From Anaplasma phagocytophilum str. Webster (GTDB lineage Bacteria; Pseudomonadota; Alphaproteobacteria; Rickettsiales; Anaplasmataceae), in the NCBI RefSeq assembly GCF_000964685.1, contig NZ_LANS01000001.1, positions 124,001 through 188,000 on the forward strand: 64,000 bases of DNA, in the 5' to 3' direction. The notes beneath the pieces are model-generated. The model ran no database searches and was not told the origin of the DNA. It saw nothing but the letters and a program-made list of their open reading frames with translations. A program made the translations under genes and the position numbers. This document shows positions 20,581 to 29,700 of this stretch, in pieces; the stretch's first letter is position 1, and every line of letters starts with the position of its first letter.

Positions 20581-21201
20581 CTACAGTACACCTGCATCTT
20601 CCAGTCTACCCAAGACAAAATCCCAGTTAAGCAAATGCTCTAGGAAAACGTCTATATATTTCTTCCTTAGGTTGAGATAATCTAAATAGTAAGCATGCTC
20701 CCAAACATCCATAGTTGCCAAAGGAAGCTGCCCCTGAGTAAGAAGCGGTGAATCTGCATTCGCTGTGCTAACAACTTTCAATGCCTTAGCATCTTCATCA
20801 TATACAAGCCATACCCATCCACTACCGAACTGCCCAAGACCACTAGTAGTAAAGGCATTATTAAACCCTTCCACACTACCGAAACTGTGCTCTATCATCT
20901 CTCTAAGCTTCTCTGGAGGATTTCCCCCACCATTCGGCTTCATGGATTGCCAATAGAAATCGTGATTCCATATTTGCGCAGCATTGTTGAATATAGCCCT
21001 ACCAGCACTCCCACTATTGTGAGCCTTGACTACTATATCCCCTAAGCTTTCGTTACCCAAACCTTCAAACTCAGTACCCACCACCAACTTGTTTAGAACA
21101 TCAACATAAGTTTTGTGGTGACCATTATAGTGACGATCTAAGAGATGGGAAGAAATATACGGCTCCAACCCCTCATACGGCAGATCAGACAATTCAAACA
21201 T
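20581..21201 (-). CDS. sodB: Iron superoxide dismutase SodB
   Basis: Converts superoxide to hydrogen peroxide and oxygen in the cytoplasm, protecting against host oxidative burst. It has 206 residues, the normal length. Metal ligands are visible as His24 (LDRHYNGHH), His80 (QIWNHDFYW), Asp165 and His169 (DVWEHAYYLDY). Gln76 preceding IWNH is typical of the iron type. It is the first gene of the sodB-virB3-virB4-virB6 transcription unit, an arrangement known in Anaplasma and Ehrlichia, and a promoter is visible upstream. Confidence 0.98.
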   Translation of the reverse strand: MFELSDLPYEGLEPYISSHLLDRHYNGHHKTYVDVLNKLVVGTEFEGLGNESLGDIVVKAHNSGSAGRAIFNNAAQIWNHDFYWQSMKPNGGGNPPEKLREMIEHSFGSVEGFNNAFTTSGLGQFGSGWVWLVYDEDAKALKVVSTANADSPLLTQGQLPLATMDVWEHAYYLDYLNLRKKYIDVFLEHLLNWDFVLGRLEDAGVL

Positions 21202-21228
21202 TTTTTATTCTCACCGCGTAAACTACAG

Positions 21229-21257
21229 TCTATACCAACTATACTATTAAATTACAA
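21229..21257 (-). promoter_or_regulatory. Probable sigma70-type promoter of the sodB-virB operon
   Basis: On the minus strand, TTGTAA (21257-21252) is followed after 17 bases by TATAGA (21234-21229), about 30 bases before the sodB ATG. The surrounding sequence is AT-rich. No other equally good pair lies nearer the gene. The dnaK upstream region holds a similar TTGTAA-N17-TATATC pair. Prediction by eye only. Confidence 0.5.
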
Positions 21258-21646
21258 TAATTAAACTAAAAAATTAACTGCTTCTAACTGCCAACTGCAA
21301 CTAGTTGGGTTTTCTCTCTGCACATAAAAACTAGCCCATATTTTTAAGTACGACCACCATGCATGTGGGGCACCCGTAGGTAAACTGCCAATAAAAAAGC
21401 TGCATAATACCGCACTAAGCCCTCTCGAAATGCCTCACTACAAAAAGGATACATGCTTAACACAAAATACTTCAAGAACATCATCAAGGGGCAAATTGTC
21501 TGCTTTTATGTGGTTTTTCTACATCGAGCCTCACAAAACTCTTTCTAATGACTTTTAAAGGTTGTAGCATCTACCTAACTTTGGTAGCACTGTCAGTAAA
21601 GGTAGTCTGCAATCTCTCGTTTTTTCATTGTATTTTCGGAACATTT

Positions 21647-22894
21647 ATGGGCAAGAATTTGGCGAGGTTGCTTAAGCAACACAGAAAAAGCATGCGTGTA
21701 TTCTTCAGAAGCAAACAAGATCGATTTTTTTCTCTACTCTCTCTATCAGCCTTAGGCATTTCTGTAGGAATGTTGATGCTAGTCCTCTGTAGTATTGTAA
21801 ATAACGGATACAAAGCCCTGACCGCAACTAAGATCCTTCTACACCTAGATGATACCGAAAGCATAAGAAAAGACAGTGAATACTTTAGAGAAGACTGCAT
21901 AAAGCGCATACATAGCGCACTAGATAAAATCCTCAGCAGCCATGTTGATTTGAACAACCCTGAAACTAAGAGAATAGCCTATAGTATCGTTAGCGAAACA
22001 GCACACTATGAACTTGCAGACTTAATTCAAAAGAATGTACGTATTAGCCCTGATGGATTGTGGCTAAATGCCTCTACAGAATTCCTAAGTGGCGTTAAAA
22101 ATAATGAAATATCTAGCGTGGTGCTCAAAACATTTGAAGATCAAGAACGAATAAAGAGAAGCTTCTTTAATAAATCTCTCTTTACTAACTCACATTCCAA
22201 AGTACCAGAAAATGCTGGCATATTAGGTGCGCTTATCGGCTCCTTACTGACTATAATAGTGTGTTTAGCAATTGCCATTCCCCTGGGCATTATGACAGGA
22301 ATATGTATGCAAGAACTGTTGTCGAATAACAAAGTATCATCAATAATCGAGATCAGTATTAATAACCTGTCGTCTGTACCTTCAATAATTTTCGGGGTAT
22401 TGGGCTTGGTGGTATACCTAAATATATTTGGCGTGCCCAGATCCTCATCATTGGCAGGCGGCATGACTTTATCAATCATGATACTTCCGTATCTGATATT
22501 GACCACAAGGCAGGCTTTAGCAGCTGTGCCAGAGTCTGTAAAACATGCAGCGCTTTCCTTAGGAGCCACCAATATGCAAGTAATAATGCATCACTCATTA
22601 CCTATAGCTTTCCCTGCTCTGGTACAGGGTGTTTTAGTGAGTGTTGCACGGATTATTGGGGAATCTTCCCCTTTAATTATGATAGGAATGGTAGCATTTG
22701 TTATTGATCTACCTAAAACTTTCCTTGATCCAGCAAGTGTTCTGCCTGTGCAAATTTATATTTGGGCAAACAATTCTAGCGCTGAGTTCACAAAGATTTC
22801 AGCAATAGCCATACTAGCCTTGCTGATGATCTTACTCGTACTAAACATGATAGCCGCATTTATCAAGAGACGCTTAGATAATTTCTCCTTTTAA
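21647..22894 (+). CDS. pstA: Phosphate ABC transporter permease PstA
   Basis: Inner-membrane permease subunit of the Pst high-affinity phosphate importer. ATG 21647 (MGKNLARLLKQH) gives 415 residues; an upstream in-frame ATG at 21548 would add 33 residues of poor resemblance. One membrane helix near the N-terminus precedes a soluble segment of about 120 residues, as in PstA proteins with the extra N-terminal domain. The binding-protein-dependent transport fold follows, with SLGATNMQVIMHHSLPIAFP as the permease EAA-type loop, and GESSPLIMIGM. It is one of only four plus-strand protein genes in the window. No pstB, pstC or pstS gene is adjacent. Confidence 0.93.
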   Translation: MGKNLARLLKQHRKSMRVFFRSKQDRFFSLLSLSALGISVGMLMLVLCSIVNNGYKALTATKILLHLDDTESIRKDSEYFREDCIKRIHSALDKILSSHVDLNNPETKRIAYSIVSETAHYELADLIQKNVRISPDGLWLNASTEFLSGVKNNEISSVVLKTFEDQERIKRSFFNKSLFTNSHSKVPENAGILGALIGSLLTIIVCLAIAIPLGIMTGICMQELLSNNKVSSIIEISINNLSSVPSIIFGVLGLVVYLNIFGVPRSSSLAGGMTLSIMILPYLILTTRQALAAVPESVKHAALSLGATNMQVIMHHSLPIAFPALVQGVLVSVARIIGESSPLIMIGMVAFVIDLPKTFLDPASVLPVQIYIWANNSSAEFTKISAIAILALLMILLVLNMIAAFIKRRLDNFSF

Positions 22895-22924
22895 GTTATA
22901 TCGCCTGAATTAAATGGAACACTA

Positions 22925-23530
22925 TTTTTATGAGACTACGCACACCAGCACTACAGCAACATTGATGCCAGAATCATCGCCTGCAGCATCCACAATGTGA
23001 CCCCTATCCATATACCTCCAGTCTTTGCTGAGCAGCTTCTCTCTGTACTGAGGAACTTACAAATTCCACATCGTATTATTATTTACGCAGCACAACACAC
23101 GTATTGTGTAACACCTAGAAAGTATTATGCCCAACACATGCTCTAAAGGCAATACCGCAACTCTAAAGCGCCTGCCAAACTTTATCCCTTAATGAGTTGT
23201 TTCTTTTATTTACTCCAAGGTCGGAGATTTTAGGCAAGTAGTACCGTGTAATGGTCAACCGTTTGATGCCAACTTCAATTGAATTAACTAAAAATTACTT
23301 TTATGAGACCACGCACACCAGCAACATTGCAGCCAGAATCATCGCCTGCAGCATCCACAATGTGACCCCTATCCATATACCTCCAGTCTTTGCTGAGCAG
23401 CTTCTCTCTGTACTGAGGAACTTACAAATTCCACATCGTATTATTATTTACGTAGCACAATACACGTATTGTGTAACACCTAGGAAGCGTTACACCCCGA
23501 CACATGCTCCACAGGTAATACCCAAACGCT
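22925..23530. repeat. Duplicated approx. 220-bp segment, degenerate remnant between pstA and tRNA-Arg
   Basis: Two direct copies, at about 22931-23160 and 23304-23528, are highly similar over most of their length (offset about 365 bp). Copy 2 lacks 8 bp present in copy 1. On the minus strand both encode the hydrophobic string GGIWIGVTLWMLQAMILA, preceded by CGICKFLSTERSCSAKT and closed by a stop. Copy 1 stops earlier because of the indel. No start codon is available before the upstream stops. This looks like the duplicated 3' end of a lost membrane-protein gene. The 22895-23548 gap holds nothing else recognisable. Confidence 0.75.
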
Positions 23531-23548
23531 ACTTTTGTAAAATGTAAG

Positions 23549-23623
23549 CGCACTCAGCAGGACTCGAACCTGCGACCTCTACCTCCGGAGGGTAGCGCTC
23601 TATCCTAACTGAGCTACGAGTGC
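23549..23623 (-). tRNA. tRNA-Arg (anticodon CCG)
   Basis: The minus strand folds as a full cloverleaf. Acceptor GCACTCG pairs with TGAGTGC (one G-U pair). The D arm is GCTC-AGTTAGGATA-GAGC, the anticodon stem is CTACC/GGTAG with loop CTCCGGA (anticodon CCG), and the T arm is GCAGG-TTCGAGT-CCTGC. The discriminator base is G and CCA is not encoded. It lies 32 bp downstream of the end of lipA in plus coordinates. Confidence 0.96.
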
Positions 23624-23655
23624 ATAAACTTATTCTGCCGGCAACTTCTTACTAG

Positions 23656-24543
23656 CTAAGTAGCAACACGCATACGCGCAGTGCGTAAAGCGCGAAGCCT
23701 CAGAAAGTCATCCTCAGCATGGTATGAGGACCTAGCTAACGGACTAGATGCTACCATAGAAAAACCCTTGGCATATGCCATACGCTTGTACTGTTCAAAC
23801 TCCTCAGGGGTAACATACCGATCCACATCAATGTTGTCCTTCGTAGGTTGCAAATACTGCCCCAAGACAAGAAAGTCAACCCCCGCACACCTGAGATCAT
23901 CCATAACCTGGTATACCTCTTCCTTCTGCTCACCAAGCCCTAACATCAATCCCGACTTCGTGAATACTCCCTGAGTCTTATCCTTTACTTGCTGCAACAA
24001 TTGCAAAGAATTGAAATACTTAGCTCTAGGACGCACCCTTGCATATAACCTAGGAACCGTCTCCAAGTTGTGATTATATACATCAGGCCTTGCAGAAGCG
24101 ATGACATCCACCGCGCCTGGCTTACCCTGAAAATCCGGTGTTAGGATCTCTATGGTCACATTTGGGTCACGCTTCCTTATTTCTCTAATACACTTAGCAA
24201 AGTGACTTGCCCCACCATCTGGTAGATCATCCCTATCCACAGACGTGATAACCACGTGCTTCAACCCTAACTTGCTGATAGCTTCGCCCACTCTCTCAGG
24301 CTCCCCAAGATCCAACGCTCTCGGAACACCAGTCTTAACATTACAGAACGCACACGCTCTGGTACACACGTCACCCATCACCATTATAGTAGCATGCCTC
24401 TTATTCCAGCACTCACCTATATTAGGACATGCAGCCTCTTCACATACTGTGTTGAGCCTTTGGCGTTTGACTAGATCTCTAACTTCTTCAAATACCTCGC
24501 CCCCGGGCATTTTTACCCTTAACCAGCTGGGCTTACTATTCAT
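23656..24543 (-). CDS. lipA: Lipoyl synthase LipA
   Basis: Radical-SAM enzyme that inserts two sulfur atoms into octanoyl groups on lipoate-dependent enzymes. It has 295 residues, starting at ATG 24543. The auxiliary cluster cysteines Cys34, Cys39 and Cys45 are seen in [12 protein letters not shown], and the radical-SAM cluster cysteines Cys60, Cys64 and Cys67 in CTRACAFC. The segments [19 protein letters not shown] and [13 protein letters not shown] are family signatures. All key residues are present. The gene appears to stand alone, followed by the tRNA-Arg gene on the same strand. Confidence 0.98.
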   Translation of the reverse strand: MNSKPSWLRVKMPGGEVFEEVRDLVKRQRLNTVCEEAACPNIGECWNKRHATIMVMGDVCTRACAFCNVKTGVPRALDLGEPERVGEAISKLGLKHVVITSVDRDDLPDGGASHFAKCIREIRKRDPNVTIEILTPDFQGKPGAVDVIASARPDVYNHNLETVPRLYARVRPRAKYFNSLQLLQQVKDKTQGVFTKSGLMLGLGEQKEEVYQVMDDLRCAGVDFLVLGQYLQPTKDNIDVDRYVTPEEFEQYKRMAYAKGFSMVASSPLARSSYHAEDDFLRLRALRTARMRVAT

Positions 24544-24942
24544 AACTACCAGTAATAAACTGCTGGGAGAGTAGTAAAAATTACATAATTTGTCAACATT
24601 TCACAGACACTGTGCTGCAGATTACCAAGCACGTACTTTGGCAATACACAGCAGATATGCTCGCACACATAAATACCTTTTTAAGTCTATAATGAACGTT
24701 TTCCATAGTTGGAAAATTTTCTTACTAACACATTTACTAGTACTGCTTTCGTAGATGTACAGCAGATAAATAACAATAAGATTCGTATACATCATTACTA
24801 CTGCTCTTGACACAACAATACATATACTCTGAGATATCCCAGGATGCGCACTATACACGCGACAATATGCTGGTGATAATCCCCTTGCACTCTGCCCACT
24901 TACTGCCTATCACTACAATTAAGTCTGCTCCTCAACCCTGCC
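24544..24942. other. Intergenic, 399 bp, no feature recognised
   Basis: AT-rich gap between the lipA start and the end of the next minus-strand gene. It must contain the lipA promoter but no convincing pair of boxes stands out. A hydrophobic minus-strand frame at 24622-24858 has no family resemblance and is not accepted. Confidence 0.5.
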
Positions 24943-26400
24943 TTATCGGCGCAGTATCTGCATCTCTACACATTGCTGTGTCACAGTTGCTACTGAAACC
25001 TCTGCTAGCTCACTTGATGCCTGCATCTTTACAACAGATGCCTGCTCACACTTAACAACTCCCGATGCAAATGAAACCTTGGCAATTGCACAGAAATCTA
25101 TCGCATCATACCTCAACTCGTCAATTGCACAGGTACGTTCTTCTCTCCTCTTATTGTGCTCAGTATGAACATGTGCTTGTATATGAAAATCAAGGTGTAC
25201 ATTATGATGCTCCTGTACATGCCTCTGCTCCTTTATACCATCATCTACTACAACCCTTGCATCAGCTTTGGGAGCAGCGCGCCTTGCATGCATATAAGGA
25301 CCTCTAGCAATCCCCGCATCTTCACCCCCAACAATTTCCATTGCTCTGTTAACAACTATACGCGCCGCTTCTAATACCCGGTTTGCGACCGCTTTCAGTA
25401 CTTGATTTAACGCTGCTACGATCGCGTGAGCTGCAGTATCAGCTACTGGAACAGGAGCATGATTTCTTCCATGTAAAGCAAGAAAATGCTCCGGTAATAT
25501 GCTTTTATCATGAGATACTTGGTAACTCATGCTCTTGGAGAGCAAGGCAGCAATGTGCACGTCAAGACCAGGCTGATACCCTGCAAGTGCCATCATGCTC
25601 GCCTGCATGCTGGCCATGTCTTTTGCAACACCACCATGAACTAAACCTGCCATATCCATAAGAGGCTGCATGGTTCTGCTATACGATGCGCTACGCTCCC
25701 CAGAAAAACCATCACGTTGTAGCGATAACGTAGCTGAGGCAAGAGCACTCCCCATAATTATGATGATCAGCTGCTCAATGCCCATAACAGATCTATAGCT
25801 AACCAGCTGCATCCGTAACTGCAGCAGCAATGATAGTCTTTCTTGCAATACTTTTCGCAACGCAGGATCTTGTTCGTGATCCAAAGCTGAAACAAGCTCT
25901 TTTATCTGCTCATTCAGCAATTCACTAAGGCTCTTCTCTCTTCTTCTCAGCAGTAACTTCCTGAGAATCGTCATTAGCGCTTCTATCAACAGCCGCTTTT
26001 TGCGCCGTTCCTTAAATGACAAAAGCTTAGGATGACCTCGAATAACACTCTTGGTTGTGAACCTTTCATAAAATTCACCAAAAAAATTCAATAATCTCTC
26101 AAGTAGAGGTAATTTAAGTGCAAATCCCTCGCCCTCTACAGCGTGCAAATGTTCTGGTAGCCCAACATCCTGAGCAACTTGACTCTGCCCCTCATCGCTT
26201 TGGAGCTCTACATGATCGGCTTGATCCTCTAAAGGATATTTCCGCGTAAATTCTGCAAATTCTTTGGATAGCTCTCTAACAAGTTCTTGTGCCGCTGCAT
26301 CTTCCAACCTAATTTTCGCGCATTCACGTACATCATAGCTATCATCGTTGTTAGTACACGCATCTGTATCGTCGTGTGTATCCTTATGCATATCTAGCAT
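24943..26400 (-). CDS. Uncharacterised protein, His-rich C-terminal region; possible secreted effector
   Basis: Not recognised. ATG 26400 gives 485 residues; an upstream TTG at 26433 would add 11. The N-terminus is acidic (KDTHDDTDACTNNDDSYD). Residues about 130-215 are strongly basic and helical (SFKERRKKRLLIEAL, LLLRRREKSLSEL) and probably form amphipathic or coiled-coil helices. A hydrophobic patch (IEQLIIIIMGSALASATLSL) follows. Another helical region lies near 330-370, and a His-rich stretch (HVQEHHNVHLDFHIQAHVH) occurs near 410. No signal peptide is seen. It lies downstream of the giant unknown gene 26739-30920, across a 171-bp tandem duplication. A role as a type IV secretion substrate is only a guess from its genome, its odd composition and the lack of homologues I can recall. 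Confidence 0.72.
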   Translation of the reverse strand: MLDMHKDTHDDTDACTNNDDSYDVRECAKIRLEDAAAQELVRELSKEFAEFTRKYPLEDQADHVELQSDEGQSQVAQDVGLPEHLHAVEGEGFALKLPLLERLLNFFGEFYERFTTKSVIRGHPKLLSFKERRKKRLLIEALMTILRKLLLRRREKSLSELLNEQIKELVSALDHEQDPALRKVLQERLSLLLQLRMQLVSYRSVMGIEQLIIIIMGSALASATLSLQRDGFSGERSASYSRTMQPLMDMAGLVHGGVAKDMASMQASMMALAGYQPGLDVHIAALLSKSMSYQVSHDKSILPEHFLALHGRNHAPVPVADTAAHAIVAALNQVLKAVANRVLEAARIVVNRAMEIVGGEDAGIARGPYMHARRAAPKADARVVVDDGIKEQRHVQEHHNVHLDFHIQAHVHTEHNKRREERTCAIDELRYDAIDFCAIAKVSFASGVVKCEQASVVKMQASSELAEVSVATVTQQCVEMQILRR

Positions 26401-26423
26401 ACCAAATTTCCGCGCATTTAGGT

Positions 26424-26758
26424 GATTAGACAAAACAAACGTTTCATTGTAAATCTTCCCAGTAAAAAATTATTATACCTGAGAACTTAATAGTTAAACT
26501 ATACCATTTGAACGGAGCTTTCGCTTTACGAGTGCAACTTGCCATTACTAAGTGTTATGACGCAAACATTATATAAAATAGCGCGCGTTTGAGTAGTGAG
26601 ACAAAATAAATGTCTCCTTGTAACGCTTTCTACTAAAAACGCATTATACTCAAGAACCCAATAGCTAAACTATACCATTTAGAAGAAGATTTCGCTTTGC
26701 GATTACAACCTGATATCACTAAATGTTATTATAGTAAATTATATAAAACAGCGCGCAT
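26424..26758. repeat. 171-bp tandem duplication between two unknown genes
   Basis: Copy 1 (about 26424-26594) and copy 2 (about 26595-26758) match with an offset of 171 bp. For example ataccattt occurs at 26501 and 26672, and gcgcgc occurs at the end of both. Copy 2 includes the last codons and TAA of the 26739-30920 gene. Copy 1 repeats that 3' end, with an A-R-Y-F-I-stop frame, just upstream of the next gene. The copies have diverged at about a fifth to a quarter of positions by eye. Confidence 0.85.
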
Positions 26759-29700
26759 CTCTTTCCGTTTTAGAGCTAGGAAACAGACAAAGCACTTCCG
26801 CAGACTGTAGAACACTCAGCTGCTCGTCACACGCTACGTCAGTACTACTATTGGAAGATACGCTGCAAGCATGCGCTCCTTCGCAATTATCCTCTTCCTG
26901 CTGAAGGTAAAATTCTAAACTTTCAGCGCATACTTTTTTCTTCTTCCTCTTTTTTATGCTCTTGATTAAGTGCACCTGTGAAACTGTACAGCATAAATCC
27001 GCTATACAATTGAAAAAGGCCTTCACTTTACTAACTGCGACACCTTGTTGATGGAATGATTGACCGTATATACTATGGTCTATGGATGCAGATAAATCGG
27101 CAATACCTTCCCCATCCAATTGCACTACAGCTTCTCCCAAAGCTATCATATATAGGACACATTCTTTCGGAAATAGACTACCCCAAAAACACTCTAAAAA
27201 CTCTTGTGCAAGTTCCGTATCCATAAAAAAATCGTACACTTGCCCCAATCCGGCAGAGTTCAAAACTATATCTGCACTCTTCGAGTAGTAGTCAACGCGG
27301 GCAGCCAAACTGCCACCATGACACTTTATTGCACTGTATACTAAAATTGAAAGAGTAATGCTCTTAGGATTCTGGAAGTATTCCAAAAACTCTACCACTT
27401 CCTCACGGACTTTCTCCCCTAGAGAAATCACACCTAGATTCAAGCCCACCATACTACTCGCTTTTTCAGCCATAGAAGAGGCATGTTCCAATAGTGAAAA
27501 GTCTTTGCACATGATGTCACAGAATCTTCTATAACTCATTGTGCTGTGACGCGCTCCTCCCTTATCTATTGTGTCTAAGATACAGCAAGCATCACTGATA
27601 TAAGGACGAAAGTTACTTCTAAGGTCACACAAGACAACCTCTCTGCTAACCCTTATCCCTTCTAATAACAAATGTCTATATTCTCGTAAGGTTAAAGCGC
27701 AGTCCATTAGCGCAATAGCACAACTTTTCTCTATTTTCGTGTCATGGAACAAAATCTCCCATTTTTCAACTGCTCCTGAAACATCTCTTTCAGCCATTAC
27801 TGCAATAGCCCAGTTTACAGCTGCTATTTTTTCATTAATCTCCTTAAGAGTAACTTCCGCCCCTACTTTAGCATGAGCTCTACTCAGAAACTCCTTAGCA
27901 CACTTGCTAGAGCTTATGCTTTCTACCCTGGTATGTTCACGATTTGCAACTAAGACAGTCTGCATGTTAACAGCTGTAACAATGTCGTATACAGCCCTTC
28001 TTTCGCTGTAAGAATTGAAAATAGTAGGTGTTTTAGGAGTATTAACAGAAACCTGCAAGTGCTCCTGATAATTGTTCAGCAAAAAGAAAAATTCCCTTCT
28101 GAGATCAATATAATTTGAGCAGAAAATAGTTCTCTGCGGCAGGCTAACACGCTTCTTAAATGCTTCTAACAATAGTGAAACGTCTTCCTTATCCCCATAT
28201 ACAGAGCGCACAAAACCCTGGTAGATCCCCAAGGGCATATTCCTTAGATTCCCATGGTGCTCTTTATAAACCCCTGATATGAGCTCAAAAATATTGCTAG
28301 CAGGTGTCCTGACTTCTCTCTGGTACGCACTGTCATCAACTGCGTTATTCCCATGACGCTCGAAAACAACAGCATCGCCCCCTGTAATATTTTTTTCGAC
28401 CATGCACACTGAATCGCTTCCAAGCGTTAAAAGCTCAGGCGCAGATTTCTCAACGACATCGACTCTATACACGTCTTGGGGATTGTTCTGTCCTACATAA
28501 AACAGCCGGTCAACTAGCAAAAATAAAGAAGGTTTCAATCCATAAATGCTCAGGTGAGAACATACATCCACAAATTGTTTATAAATGTAACTGCAAAGGC
28601 CGTAGAACTTATCAAATGCAAATCTCGTAATGCGAGATACCAAGCCAAACAGCAGGATGAAATCAACTGTTCTGATTACTAACCCAATAAACTGTACTGC
28701 AAAATGTATGGTTTTATCTACTACAGTATCCAGGACCAATACAGCTACTATGCTGTCAAACATAGCCCTGAGAACATATGCACACCCGTGTGCAGCAATG
28801 CCTGGAATGATTCCAAAATGAGCTAGTAACCTACCTACTACACCTACTAAAACACATGCAAGCCCTACCAGTATTAACAATACATACCAAATAACACGAT
28901 ATTTCTTTAGGTAGTACAGTAGCCTTTCTTGAGCTCCCGAGATGTTATGATGTACTCTAAAAGCCTTATGAAGCATTTCGGCGTCATACGCGCCTGTAAC
29001 GTTCCTATGATCTCCTTCCTTGAGATAAAGAGCACTAGCTATTCTAGAGGAGAACTCCGTATGCGGAATAAGTGAATCCTTAGCATATAACCTATCCCTA
29101 ATACTTTTTCCCTTATAGCTCGGATAAGTTCTATACTTCCCAGGGTTAAATAATGAGCGCCACCACGAATGAAAGGGTATGTACCGAGATCCCTTATGCA
29201 CGCGTGTTACAAAATCTAGGAGCGAGCTGTACTCAATATCGCGAATCCACTCATGCTTACGATTCTTTATAGCTGTGCGCAAAATCTCAAAAACTCCGTC
29301 CGAAGTTACGCCATCAACAAAAAGTGCATTTACTAGCCGTGATACCTGTACATCACCTTCACACTGTAATCCGTGTAAAATATCACACAACTTATGAGAC
29401 TCAATTTTACTAAGTAGCAGCCTATTTCTGGCGCTATCATTGCTCGTCCATGCACCATGTTCATCTACTGTAAAAATGGCTTCTAAGTTTCTTTTGTTGA
29501 GCAGGCTCTTTTCCCATTCATCAAGGCATTTCCCTGCAGTGCTACACGTAATTTTTGCAGCAACATCCTCAAGAGACTTGCAAACTCCCGTGCGAAGCTC
29601 TTGGCAAATAGCACGATACATGGATACAAATCTATGTACCCTATGCGACAGCTCTTGAATCTCGCCCCTTGTAACTCTAACGACAGCATCACGATCAACA

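Noticed and set aside
23251-23547. Plus-strand frame of 98 codons over the second copy of the pstA-lipA gap repeat
   Set aside because: The other copy is frameshifted in this frame, no Shine-Dalgarno is present, and the minus strand looks more like the original coding strand.
24622-24858. Hydrophobic minus-strand frame of 78 codons
   Set aside because: No recognisable domain or ribosome-binding site; AT-rich gaps often give such frames.
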